Shown here: positions 53,855 through 64,000 of the stretch, in pieces
Numbering within the stretch: position 1 is the stretch's first letter
How the letters are laid out: each line of letters starts with the position of its first letter
Notes under the pieces: generated by a model
The model's database searches: none
What the model saw: only the letters and a program-made list of their open reading frames with translations
Told to the model about the DNA's origin: nothing
Assembly (NCBI GenBank): GCA_001600875.1
Contig: BCLD01000010.1
Coordinates: forward strand, 243,001 to 307,000
Direction: 5' to 3'
Length of the DNA: 64,000 nucleotides
DNA from: Solicoccozyma terricola
Taxonomy: Eukaryota > Basidiomycota > Tremellomycetes > Filobasidiales > Piskurozymaceae
Position numbers and translations under genes: made by a program

Positions 53855-54519
53855 ACCAGGTGTGCTGGATGGAGAAGGCTTTGAGAAAGCACAAAGGGTG
53901 TTCTTGCTACAAAACTTGGGTGGCAACTCAACCACTTTCCGACGGCCAACTTGAGGTCCTCCTTCGATGAATCGGTCGGACACCACCCGCCGGAAGTGTC
54001 CCTATGCAATCCTTCGACGGAGCAAACACAGCAACCCTCTAGCGACAACCCTCTAGCAAAGTGCGATATGCGCGCCAAACTGGTTTGGGGTTTCTTGTTC
54101 GAAGCTCACGACAAGATTTCAAGAAGGGATCAATGGCAGGATATGCCAAGACACAGAAACACAGCAAAATGTTACCAGGAGTTACCGCATCCACAACATA
54201 GATCGCAAGTCCACTTGACATAGAATTTAGATGGGGTCAAACATAGAAGTGATACGCGGCGACGAGTCCGATATGATGGATACATGGGAAGCTTGCATTG
54301 TTCGCATTGAGACGCACTTAGATGAGGAAACACAGCATATGAATCGGCGTTGTATGATTTGTCCCAGTAGAAAGCCCGGAAGGGATGAACAAATTGCAAT
54401 GGCACCGCGAAAAAACTCTCCCAATTGCCCTTTCAACGAACGATGCATGATAAAAACTGCATAAAACGAAGGAAAAATCTCCGCCACAACGATAAAAGAA
54501 ACTCCCCAAAAAATCTCAT
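53855..54519. other. intergenic spacer between SYM1 and eIF3h 3' ends
   Basis: 665 bp between convergent genes. No frame shows a recognisable protein and no RNA gene is evident. It is larger than the other convergent gaps in the window (59-283 bp), so a short non-coding or lost gene is possible. Confidence 0.45.
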
Positions 54520-56173
54520 CTACCCAGTAGCATAAACCTTTGCCAATCCCTTTCCAGCCTCAGCTCCTAGTCCCTTGGCTGCGGCATCCACCGCTCCCAA
54601 GCAAGCCAGTAATTCCAACTTGCTTGGATCTTGCAATTTAACACCTCTTGGCTCTGCGATATCCGGTAAAGGTTGTTGACCTTTCCTCTTACGTTCCTCA
54701 TTCTCCTCTGCACGAGCTGCGACAGCGGATTCATGTTTCGATTTCTCACGTGCGATTTGACGAGATTGATAGGCGAGGTTGTTTGCTTCTTGAGAGAGGA
54801 TGTTGAGTGATGCGAGTGTGGTTGAGAGGGATGATGGGAGTGCGGTAGATGTAGTGTTTTGCAATGGGAGGAAAGACTGAGGAATAGTCGCCAATGAAGG
54901 GTTTCGAAGCGATGTGGTGAGAGTTGAAGGAGGAGGAGCGGAAAGAGAAGCCATCAAGGCGGATAAAAGACCCGGGTTTTTGGTTCGGACGGTTAGAGGG
55001 GTGAGGAGGGTGGCTGGTGTAAGACGGTGTTCGATGAGGCTGCGAGTGTGGTGGGGAAGATGTGGAAGAAGGTGATATTAGACAGGGTGTTGACGCGAAC
55101 AGAACACGAGGTCAACCCACCTGAGAGTATCGAATCGTTGCTTGGACAAAGCGGCATTGAAACCTTCCGAAAACTTGTACGCCTTGATGGATACATCACC
55201 ACCGACGGACCTAGCAGAGTCTTGATAATTCCCAAAATTCAAAAAACCCCCATCAGCACCAGTGTTTCCAACCAAGTACGCCACCGGCAACAAACATCTC
55301 CTGGCCACTCACCATGAACGACCAAAACAGCTCGTCCCCTACCTCCCATACTCCTCTCCACACCGAGCATCAAATCGACGACACCCTTGGTCAAGAATCC
55401 ACCAGTTCCTCCAACACCACCGTTTCCGGATAAAGAGAAAGCGGCGGTGTGAGTAGAGATGTAGACTCCGACGAGGTTTGTTGGTGTTTGAGAGGCGGAT
55501 TCGGAGAGATGATGGAGGAGAGAGGTGGTGTATGAGTTGGCTGGAGTAGATGACAACCCATGTTCAGGAAGGGTTAGTAGACGGACTTTAAGAAGACGTG
55601 ATTGGGGGGGGGGGGGTTTCCTTCATTCGCCTCTAAACCACTCACAATCCAATTTATCACCGCCTGCAGGTAACCTCAAACAATCCCCAACTTCCATTGT
55701 TCCACTGAGATCGATACCGAGTAACAAGCCAAGTGCATCGTTAGCGTGGTGGTTCTCTCTGTCGCGACCTTGGTAGTTTGCCGAGGAGGAGGATTGAGGT
55801 TGAGGAGCAGAAGGGTCGGTAGAGTGTTTTAGGATTTTGAGGATGGCCTGTGAGCGGTAGCGGACGGTGTGACGGGTGTATCGAGGTGGGGTAGGAGATG
55901 TGTCGGGAGAGAGCGGGTTAGAGTGGTAAGCGAGAGGTAAAAACATCCACCAGGGGTGGGGGCTGGGGGGTGGGGGAGAAAACTAACCAAACCACCCAAC
56001 TCCACCTCCCTCAATTCGATCTTTCCCTCAACATCCAACGCTTCTTCCATCCTAGCTGGAATAATACCTTCCTTGGCTTTCGCAGCAGCCGCTGCAGAGG
56101 ATTGTTGATCTGCGGCAGGAGCGTTGCGAGCGGGTAGGGACGCAGCCAAGGCGGCAGCCATTGAAGTCGCCAT
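54520..56173 (-). CDS. TIF-eIF3h: eIF3 subunit h (MPN domain)
   Basis: Multi-exon minus-strand gene with an Ala/Pro-rich N-terminus. The MPN- domain runs IELREVELGGL-AILKILKHS, DALGLLLGIDLSGTMEVGDCLRLP, TNLVGVYISTH, GFLTKGVVDLML, then SVGGDVSIKAYK. It lacks the JAMM zinc residues, as expected for eIF3h. The C-terminal helical part shows SLNILSQEANNLAYQSRQIAREKSKHES, EERKRKGQQPLPDIAEP and KLELLACLGAVDAAAKG, as in fungal eIF3h. The subunit is part of the eIF3 complex that supports scanning and, in plants and animals, reinitiation after uORFs. It is divergent from DLT1 with ~490 bp between starts. Intronic G runs are present (55607-55617). Confidence 0.85.
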
Positions 56174-56664
56174 TTTTTCTATTTTATTTTTTCCCGAGAG
56201 CTTGTTGTTTCTGATTTACGGGAGATTGGGTTTTTTTTTGCTGGGTGTTGACTCGAGTTGCGAGCTGGATTTAGCAGTTAGGAAGGGGTTGTGGGTGGTA
56301 AGGGGGTGGGTTGCAGGGGGTGGGTGGTTGGATATGGTCTGCGCTGTATGGCCAACCTACGCTGGAAAGAACAATCAGTCCTTTTTCGCGACAGAGGGGG
56401 CAACTGAACAGCACGTGAAAGGGGTAATTGGGGGTCATCAGGGGGACAGCCACAGCCACTCGATGGATAGGGATATGGATAGGGAGCAGGGTACAGCATA
56501 TCTAGACACTCCCCAGCAGTGACGACGGCACCACCATCTCAATCCTCAGTCGTACCAGTCACTTCGTACGTGAATCATGGGAGACTCCGAGGATCGGCAG
56601 CAATAGCACGCTTCCACGATCACATCACATCAACGTACCCCGTACCCGTTCCCGTTCTCCAACG
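56174..56664. promoter_or_regulatory. divergent promoter, eIF3h and DLT1
   Basis: 491 bp spacer. It includes GTGGGTGG-rich sequence (56280-56330) and ATGGATAGGGATATGGATAGGG repeats near 56462-56484. No separate gene is supported. Confidence 0.5.
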
Positions 56665-58176
56665 ATGGCCATCCCTCCACTCCCCACTCCCCACCTCAAC
56701 CTCCCTCCTCCCACACCTTCAAGTCCCTTCCCAACCCCATCTCTCACTTCTTCAGGGACATCCATCATCCCTCTCCCACGTCTTCGTATCCTCTCCCGAC
56801 CACGTAGACGGAAATGGTATCGACCGTTATCCCATCCGTCGCTATACGTCTCCTTGTTAGCTGGATTGATATGTGCGGTAGCTCTAGTTGCGTTTATAAG
56901 TATCCTTGTACAGCAGGCGATTTTGTCAGGAGTGGGACGTAGGTGGAATATAGTCATCATTGTGGTATTGGGTGCAGGGATAGTGAGTCGTATTACACCT
57001 TTCTTGTCATGGCGTTTGTGAAAATAAACACAGGTTGTTGACGTTGGGACAAATTTAACCCAAAAAAAAAAAAAACAGGCAACGACATCACTCATCCTCA
57101 TCTTGGGAAGATTATTCACCGTCCGTATGTCATTTCGATCGATGCCAAAACCTTACATCCCCGATAAAGCAATCGATGTTCCAAAAGTTCGTCTACAAAA
57201 CGTCTTCAATACCTTTTATTTATGTTTCCGACTCGAGGCTGAATGTTTTTTTTTTTTTGGTTTCTTGAAATAACACAGAAAGTAGCGGAACACGTCATGA
57301 CCGAGTATACAAGGACTGCTATTATCGCTTATATATCTCAACCTACCGCCGGGAAACAAGAGGGTTGGGGACGACCTGGTGAGGAAACAACTCCTTTTGA
57401 TGCCTATCTTAAGAACCCCGTTCAGAGGAATTGACGTCAAGGTTTATCGTATCATGTAATGGTTTACGCCATTTTTTAGGAAGTCAATTCTCGGGTCTGC
57501 ATTTTAGAACTAGATTGAAAGAAACATTTCATGTTCTCAGTGAGTGATAATCGCCTCCACCCAAAACCCTTACCCGATCTGATCAACTCCGTTTTCTTTT
57601 TCTTGTGAAACTTGCGGAATAGAATCGGCTATAAACCCACTTGAATCATCATCCTTATCTCTTCTTCCTAAATCCGAAATCATCACACCTCTTGATCTCC
57701 TACATCATCCTTCCATCCCTACAACCGCTCTACCATTCCTTGCTTTGTACGTTAGACAGATGGAAAAGGTTTTGTATGCGAGGAGTGAACCGTCGGAAGA
57801 GGAATTTGAGAGCTGTTTGAAGATCGTAGCTGTGGTTATTGGGATGTGAGTGGAGGGGGGGGGGGGGGGGCTTTCTTTCCTTGTCTTTCCCCCGTTGTGG
57901 ATGGAATTGCGAGAGAAAGACGAGTGTTTTAATCTTCGCCATGCACTTTTTTTTTTTTTTTTTTTCAGATTGAAATCGAGTGGAGAAGGGAAGGATGGAG
58001 GTTCGAATGATTCACAAAACACATCGTTGATTGAAAACGGGAGAACGGTGCAAAATCGATCAACGTTTGAAAATCGATCTTTCACGCCAAAGACACCTGA
58101 TTCAATGATATTCAGACAAGTCCGAGCGATGGACAGATCACCGTTACACGATTCCCCCGAGACGTATCTCATATAA
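56665..58176 (+). CDS. DLT1: DLT1-family membrane protein
   Basis: Exons 56665-56982, 57079-57186 and 57278 to ~57430, then probably 57480-57539, 57623-57845 and 57969-58176. Two transmembrane helices are visible (SLLAGLICAVALVAFISILV and WNIVIIVVLGAGI-ATTSLILIL). They are followed by the family core FRSMPKPYIPDKAIDVPKKVAEH and EYTRTAIIAYISQPT...GWGRPGEE, which matches the yeast Dlt1 (defect at low temperature) pattern. The C-terminal part is soluble (LPFLALYVRQMEKVLYARS). Odd points: exon 2 ends at a GTTCGT donor, and exon 3 reaches a TGA at 57432-57434 before the next good exon. So either a splice site there is unusual, or the assembly has an indel, or the gene is broken. Function in any fungus is poorly defined. 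Confidence 0.75.
57855..57870 (+). repeat. poly-G tract (16 nt) next to a 5' splice site
   Basis: Sixteen G beginning 9 nt after the GTGAGT donor of the last DLT1 intron; a poly-T run precedes the matching acceptor. Confidence 0.9.
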
Positions 58177-58317
58177 AAACCGTTGGTTGTATTTCAGGAT
58201 AAATGTAGAGAAAAAAAAAAGAAAAACAAAAAACACCCCAGAGTTGTACAAGTAGTCGTATTGAACGATAAACATGAACCATTTGACGAAAACACCCGCC
58301 GGGGGTTTCTTTCTCTT

Positions 58318-60674
<2,357 letters not shown>

Positions 60675-61075
60675 GTTGACAAGTAACTAGGAGCGGTGGA
60701 GGGTGGTATAGGGTGGTATAGGGTGGGTGTTGCAGCAGTGAGTTGGGAGGGCTGTACGGTGGGTGGTTGATGCACTGACGAGGGAAATACACGCCCGGGG
60801 GTTGAAATTATGCAAGGGGGGAGTTACTATCCCTCGATGTGGATTAACACGTCATATAGGGTGGAGGAGAGTGATAAGCATTCGAATTGCCACGTCATAT
60901 GGAAAAGAGGAGAAGTGTGATAAGCATCAGATCACACGTCATATAGGGAGGGAGGGGGAGGGGAGGGGAGGAGAGTGATAAGCACTCAGGTAGTCAGGCA
61001 GGCAGTTAGGTAGTAGAGTAACAGCCACCATCACACCCTCAATCCATACATCCATCGTCTCACCCTCACCCCATC
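60675..61075. promoter_or_regulatory. RIO2-RAE1 divergent promoter with composite repeat
   Basis: 401 bp between start codons. It contains three copies of a pair: CACGTCATAT(AGG) followed by GTGATAAGCA. Pairs lie at 60848-60860 with 60871-60880, at 60891-60902 with ~60917-60926, and at 60935-60947 with 60975-60984. The first element resembles a CRE/ATF site (TGACGTG on the other strand); the second holds a GATAAG core. A G-rich GGGAGGGG tract separates the last pair. Confidence 0.65.
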
Positions 61076-63001
61076 ATGATGAACTCGGGTCTCATGCAAC
61101 AGAAGCTCAATGACGTAGCTCTCACTCCAGGTCCAGATGATTCAGTATCAAAACTCGAGTTTAGTCCAACGGCGGATTTGTTGGCTGTTGCGAGTTGGGA
61201 TTCACAGGTGAGGTGTTGGTTAGGGGGGTGATGGGATGGGATGGGAGATCGTTGGTTTGTAAACGTCGTATTCTGATTATGCGATCCTTCCACTCTCTTC
61301 CCCCACACCCCACACCCCCCTCTCGCAGTGCCGGATATATCAAATAGATCCATCAACAGGAACATCTGCACCTAAAGCCGCGATTCAACATGATGGTCCT
61401 GTCCTAGGTCTAGCATGGTCTAAAGACGGTACAAAAGTATTCACATGTTCAACAGATCAAAAAGCAAAAGTATTCGATCTCAATTCTCCAGGATCTCCAG
61501 CTATGCAAATCGCACAACATGATGGTCCGATTTCGTGTATGAGGTATTTGGATATTTCAGCGGGTCAAGGAATGGCACCGGGAGTTGTGGTCACAGGGAG
61601 TTGGGATAAGACTGTTCGGGTGAGTGGGGGTGAGGGTGCTGGGATGGGGGGGGGGGGGTGGTGCTGACGGATGTTGCCGTGGTTGGATGATATTTAATTG
61701 ACTTTTCGTCGAATGTCGGTGTCATATTGTATCGTAGTATTGGGATCTGAGGCAGGGTCAGCCGATCGTCACGCTTCAAGCGAAAGAAAGAGTCAACGTG
61801 ATGGATTCAGTGAATGATCTACTGGTAAGTTTTTTTCTGGGTGATACTAGTTGGTCGTTGATGGGAAAAACGAATTGTCAGTCTTACATGGAACATCCCC
61901 CTTGTCTTACAGGTATTCGGTACCGCCGATCGTAATATCCACATCGTCAAGCTCGCTCAACCACAAATTATCAGAAATGTGAGTTGCCAGTTCATTGGAA
62001 AAGCCCCACTCCCAGTCTAGTCGAGGATCGTCGAGTTAATCCCCACTTTTTTATTACCCTCAGACCCAAGTCTCTCCGCTCAAGATGCAAACTCGATCAA
62101 TAGCTTGTTTCCCTACAGCTACTGGATATGCCGTTGGTAGTATTGAAGGACGAATTGGTATCCAGTGCGTTGGCATATTTCTCACACCTCACTCAAATAC
62201 CCAGCAGCATCCAGGCAGACCACACGCTGATAACACAAAAACCATGTCCTTTCCTTCTTTTTCAGGAACACTGAAGAAAAAGACGCAAATCAAAATTTCT
62301 CATTCAAATGCCATCGTCAAGAACCACCTTCCCAATCCAAATTAATCGGAGGACAAGAAACTCAAATCTATTCAGTCAATGCGATTTCATTCAATAAATC
62401 TCATGGTACGTTTTCAACAGCTGGAGCGGATGGGACTTTGAGTTTTTGGTGAGTTTTTGCGAAAAGTTGTGGTTTTGGAAGAATCGGTTGGTTCGTTGGT
62501 TGGTTAGATGATGCTGATGGTCTGCGTTTTGTGTCTCCCCATAGGGACAAGGATCAACGTACTCGTCTGAAGAGTGAGTGGTTGAATGTCTTCGTTAAGC
62601 AGTATGGCCCTCGCTGACCGTTTCTTTGGTTTTTTCTTTTCTCTGCTCTCTATCACAGCATACACGCTCAAAGAACTCGGGAACGGGAATGCAGAAGCCA
62701 ATCCACCGGTCCCACCTACTCCGATCGTTTCCACATGTTTCAACAAAGATTCCAACTTGTTTGCATAGTAAGTTTTTGTTTTTCATACAACATCCAAAGG
62801 CCCCTGCACGGTGGATGTTGAACTGATTGACTGAGTGACTGACGTGTGAAATCCCCCCCCCCCCCCCCCCGGCACAACAGCGCATTCTCTTATGATTGGT
62901 CGAAAGGGTATTACGGCGGAATACCAACCAACATGACAAAGATCATGTTACATCAAGTCATCCCAGAGGAGATCAAACCGAAAGCAAAGACGGGGAAGTG
63001 A
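61076..63001 (+). CDS. GLE2: mRNA export factor RAE1/GLE2, WD40 protein
   Basis: Nine exons: 61076-61207, 61329-61619, 61738-61824, 61913-61978, 62064-62164, 62266-62448, 62545-62573, 62659-62767 and 62881-63001; 372 aa, the family's usual size. WD repeats are visible in order: SKLEFSPTADLLAVASWD, GPVLGLAWSKDGTKVFTCSTDQKAKVFD, VVVTGSWDKTVRYWDLR, LLVFGTADRNIHIV, YAVGSIEGRIGIQ, FKCHRQE, NAISFNKSHGTFSTAGADGTLSFWD, and FAYAFSYDWSKGYYG. These include the RAE1-specific SWDKTVRYWD and FKCHR motifs. The propeller binds the GLEBS motif of Nup98/Nup116 at nuclear pores and supports mRNA export. A second ATG directly follows the first, so the start may be leaky by one codon. Confidence 0.95.
62853..62870 (+). 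repeat. poly-C tract (18 nt) next to a 3' splice site
   Basis: Eighteen C located 10 nt upstream of the last RAE1 exon (62881), taking the place of a mixed polypyrimidine tract. Confidence 0.9.
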
Positions 63002-63279
63002 TGATGACATCATCGTGGAGAGGAGAGAGGGGGGTGGGGGAGGGGGTTGGGGGGCCGACGTTTTCAGTTTGGGTCGTTGATATCGGTTTCCCGAGTCGAC
63101 GTGGGAATGAGACGATGTCTGGAGTAGTTTTCACAAGTCATGATTTTCTTACTCTCTCATCTGGTCATTGACATCTACGAGATCCTCATGTACTTCATAC
63201 GACTCGGCTCTATAGATGAAATAGTAGCTGATTGAGAGAGTAGCCTAGACTTGAAAGAGGGCTTATGGGGGACCCAAAC

Positions 63280-64000
63280 CTAAAAGCAGAACACTTGGTC
63301 CTCAAGCTTGGAGATGGTGTTTGGCGCCGGGTACCCAATGGCGCCGAGATTAGCCCTACCAGAACCAAAAAAACCACCATCAGCTTGAAATATATTTTCG
63401 CCTCTCCCGCTTTCGCTCCCATAAACTCACTTCATTGCAGTGATCATTGGTGGAGGACCACATAACAGGACCTTGCTGCCACCTTTCGCAGGTCCAATAC
63501 CTCCAGACGGCATGTGTTGTTCGATGATTTCTCGGGAGATGAAACCACGACCTTGATCCCACTGAGCGGGTGGGTTATTGAGGACGTGCTGTTTGCAGAG
63601 GTTTTGAAAATCCGAACAATCAGCGTGTGAGCCGGGGGGGGGGAATTAATGGAATTTCTAATTCTAAACACTCACGTAAACCTTGAGTCGACCGTTTGAA
63701 GATTTCTCCATCTGCTCTAATTCCTTTCTCAACACTGTACAAGACCGAGGGGAAAGGCCATACAAACGGACATCCATTAGCGGCCGACTCCTGGGGCGCG
63801 ACGCGGTCGTTTTCGATGAGAACCCCCGGACACATACAAATATCATTCTCCTCGACGTTTCCATAAATCAATCTCATCTGAGTTTTGTCGTTTTCATCTT
63901 TCAAACTAGCACGAAGGATTTGATACATTGGTGTGATACCTGTTCCACCCGCGATCATGAGGAGGTGAGGGGAGAGTGTTGGACTGGTGGGGGCGGGGGG
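63280..64000 (-). CDS. NADH-cytochrome b5 reductase, 3' part
   Basis: The gene enters from the right edge, so the N-terminus and FAD-binding part are missing. Visible exons on the minus strand include the one running to the window edge, ~63732-63675, ~63589-63431 and 63355-63280. They encode LLMIAGGTGITPMYQILRA (NADH-binding GGTGITP), LIYGNVEENDI, LLRKELEQMEK, LKVYHVLNNPPAQW, GFISREIIEQHMP, KVLLCGPPPMITAMK (the CGPPPM motif) and a C-terminal GYPAPNTISKLEDQVF. The enzyme moves electrons from NADH via FAD to cytochrome b5 for lipid desaturation and sterol synthesis. Whether it is the ER (CBR1) or mitochondrial (MCR1) form depends on the missing N-terminus. Confidence 0.92.

Noticed and set aside
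54226..54465. Small protein in the SYM1-eIF3h gap
   Set aside because: Only short frames on both strands, no conserved motif, no splice partner; left as unassigned spacer.

Overview
This looks like a contiguous piece of a nuclear chromosome from a basidiomycete yeast or jelly fungus, most likely a tremellomycete in the Cryptococcus/Kwoniella/Tremella range. The genes are close together on both strands. Nearly all are interrupted by many short introns (mostly 45-110 nt, GTGAGT/GTAAGT donors, CAG/TAG acceptors). The proteome includes DMC1, eIF3h, CHZ1-like and HNH_2 genes, and regulators carry long low-complexity Gln/Asn/Ser/Gly tracts. I see no rRNA, tRNA, transposon, CRISPR array or prokaryotic operon. 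Exon ends below were assigned by hand from splice motifs and reading-frame continuity. Lineage is an inference.

Layout. 0.4-7 kb holds two transcription factors on +: a homeodomain protein and a bZIP protein with a GCN4/CPC1-like basic region and a leader full of small upstream ORFs. 7.7-18 kb holds a cystinosin-type PQ-loop transporter (+), an ORC6-like replication protein (-), the mRNA cap methyltransferase ABD1 with a very long N-terminal extension (+), the histone N-terminal acetyltransferase NAA40/NatD (-) and a membrane-anchored hotdog thioesterase (-). 17.9-36 kb holds a Gyp7-type RabGAP (+), then on the minus strand RPN2 (26S proteasome), the eIF2alpha kinase GCN2, an RBM18-like RRM protein and a CHZ1-like histone chaperone. 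36-49.6 kb holds an unidentified, CpG-poor putative secreted protein (-), a BolA/Fra2 protein (-), two consecutive cyclophilins (CPA1-like and PPIL2, +), the meiotic recombinase DMC1 split into microexons (-) and an HNH_2 nuclease-domain protein (+). 50.4-64 kb holds HSF1 and SYM1 (+), eIF3h (-), DLT1 (+), RIO2 (-), the mRNA export factor RAE1/GLE2 (+) and the 3' part of an NADH-cytochrome b5 reductase (-), which runs off the window.

Most genes are housekeeping and neighbours are not a pathway. Even so, several meet in stress and translation control: GCN2, a GCN4-like bZIP with uORFs, eIF3h, HSF1, ABD1, RIO2 and RAE1. The most interesting observations are the ATF4/GCN4-like uORF layout upstream of the bZIP gene, the run of 10-24 nt microexons in DMC1, a 30-32 bp minisatellite inside a 1.07 kb cyclophilin intron, a thrice-repeated CRE-like plus GATA-like motif pair between RIO2 and RAE1, the CpG-depleted orphan gene at 36-37 kb, and the unusually frequent long C/G homopolymers in introns, including a 77-nt G run.
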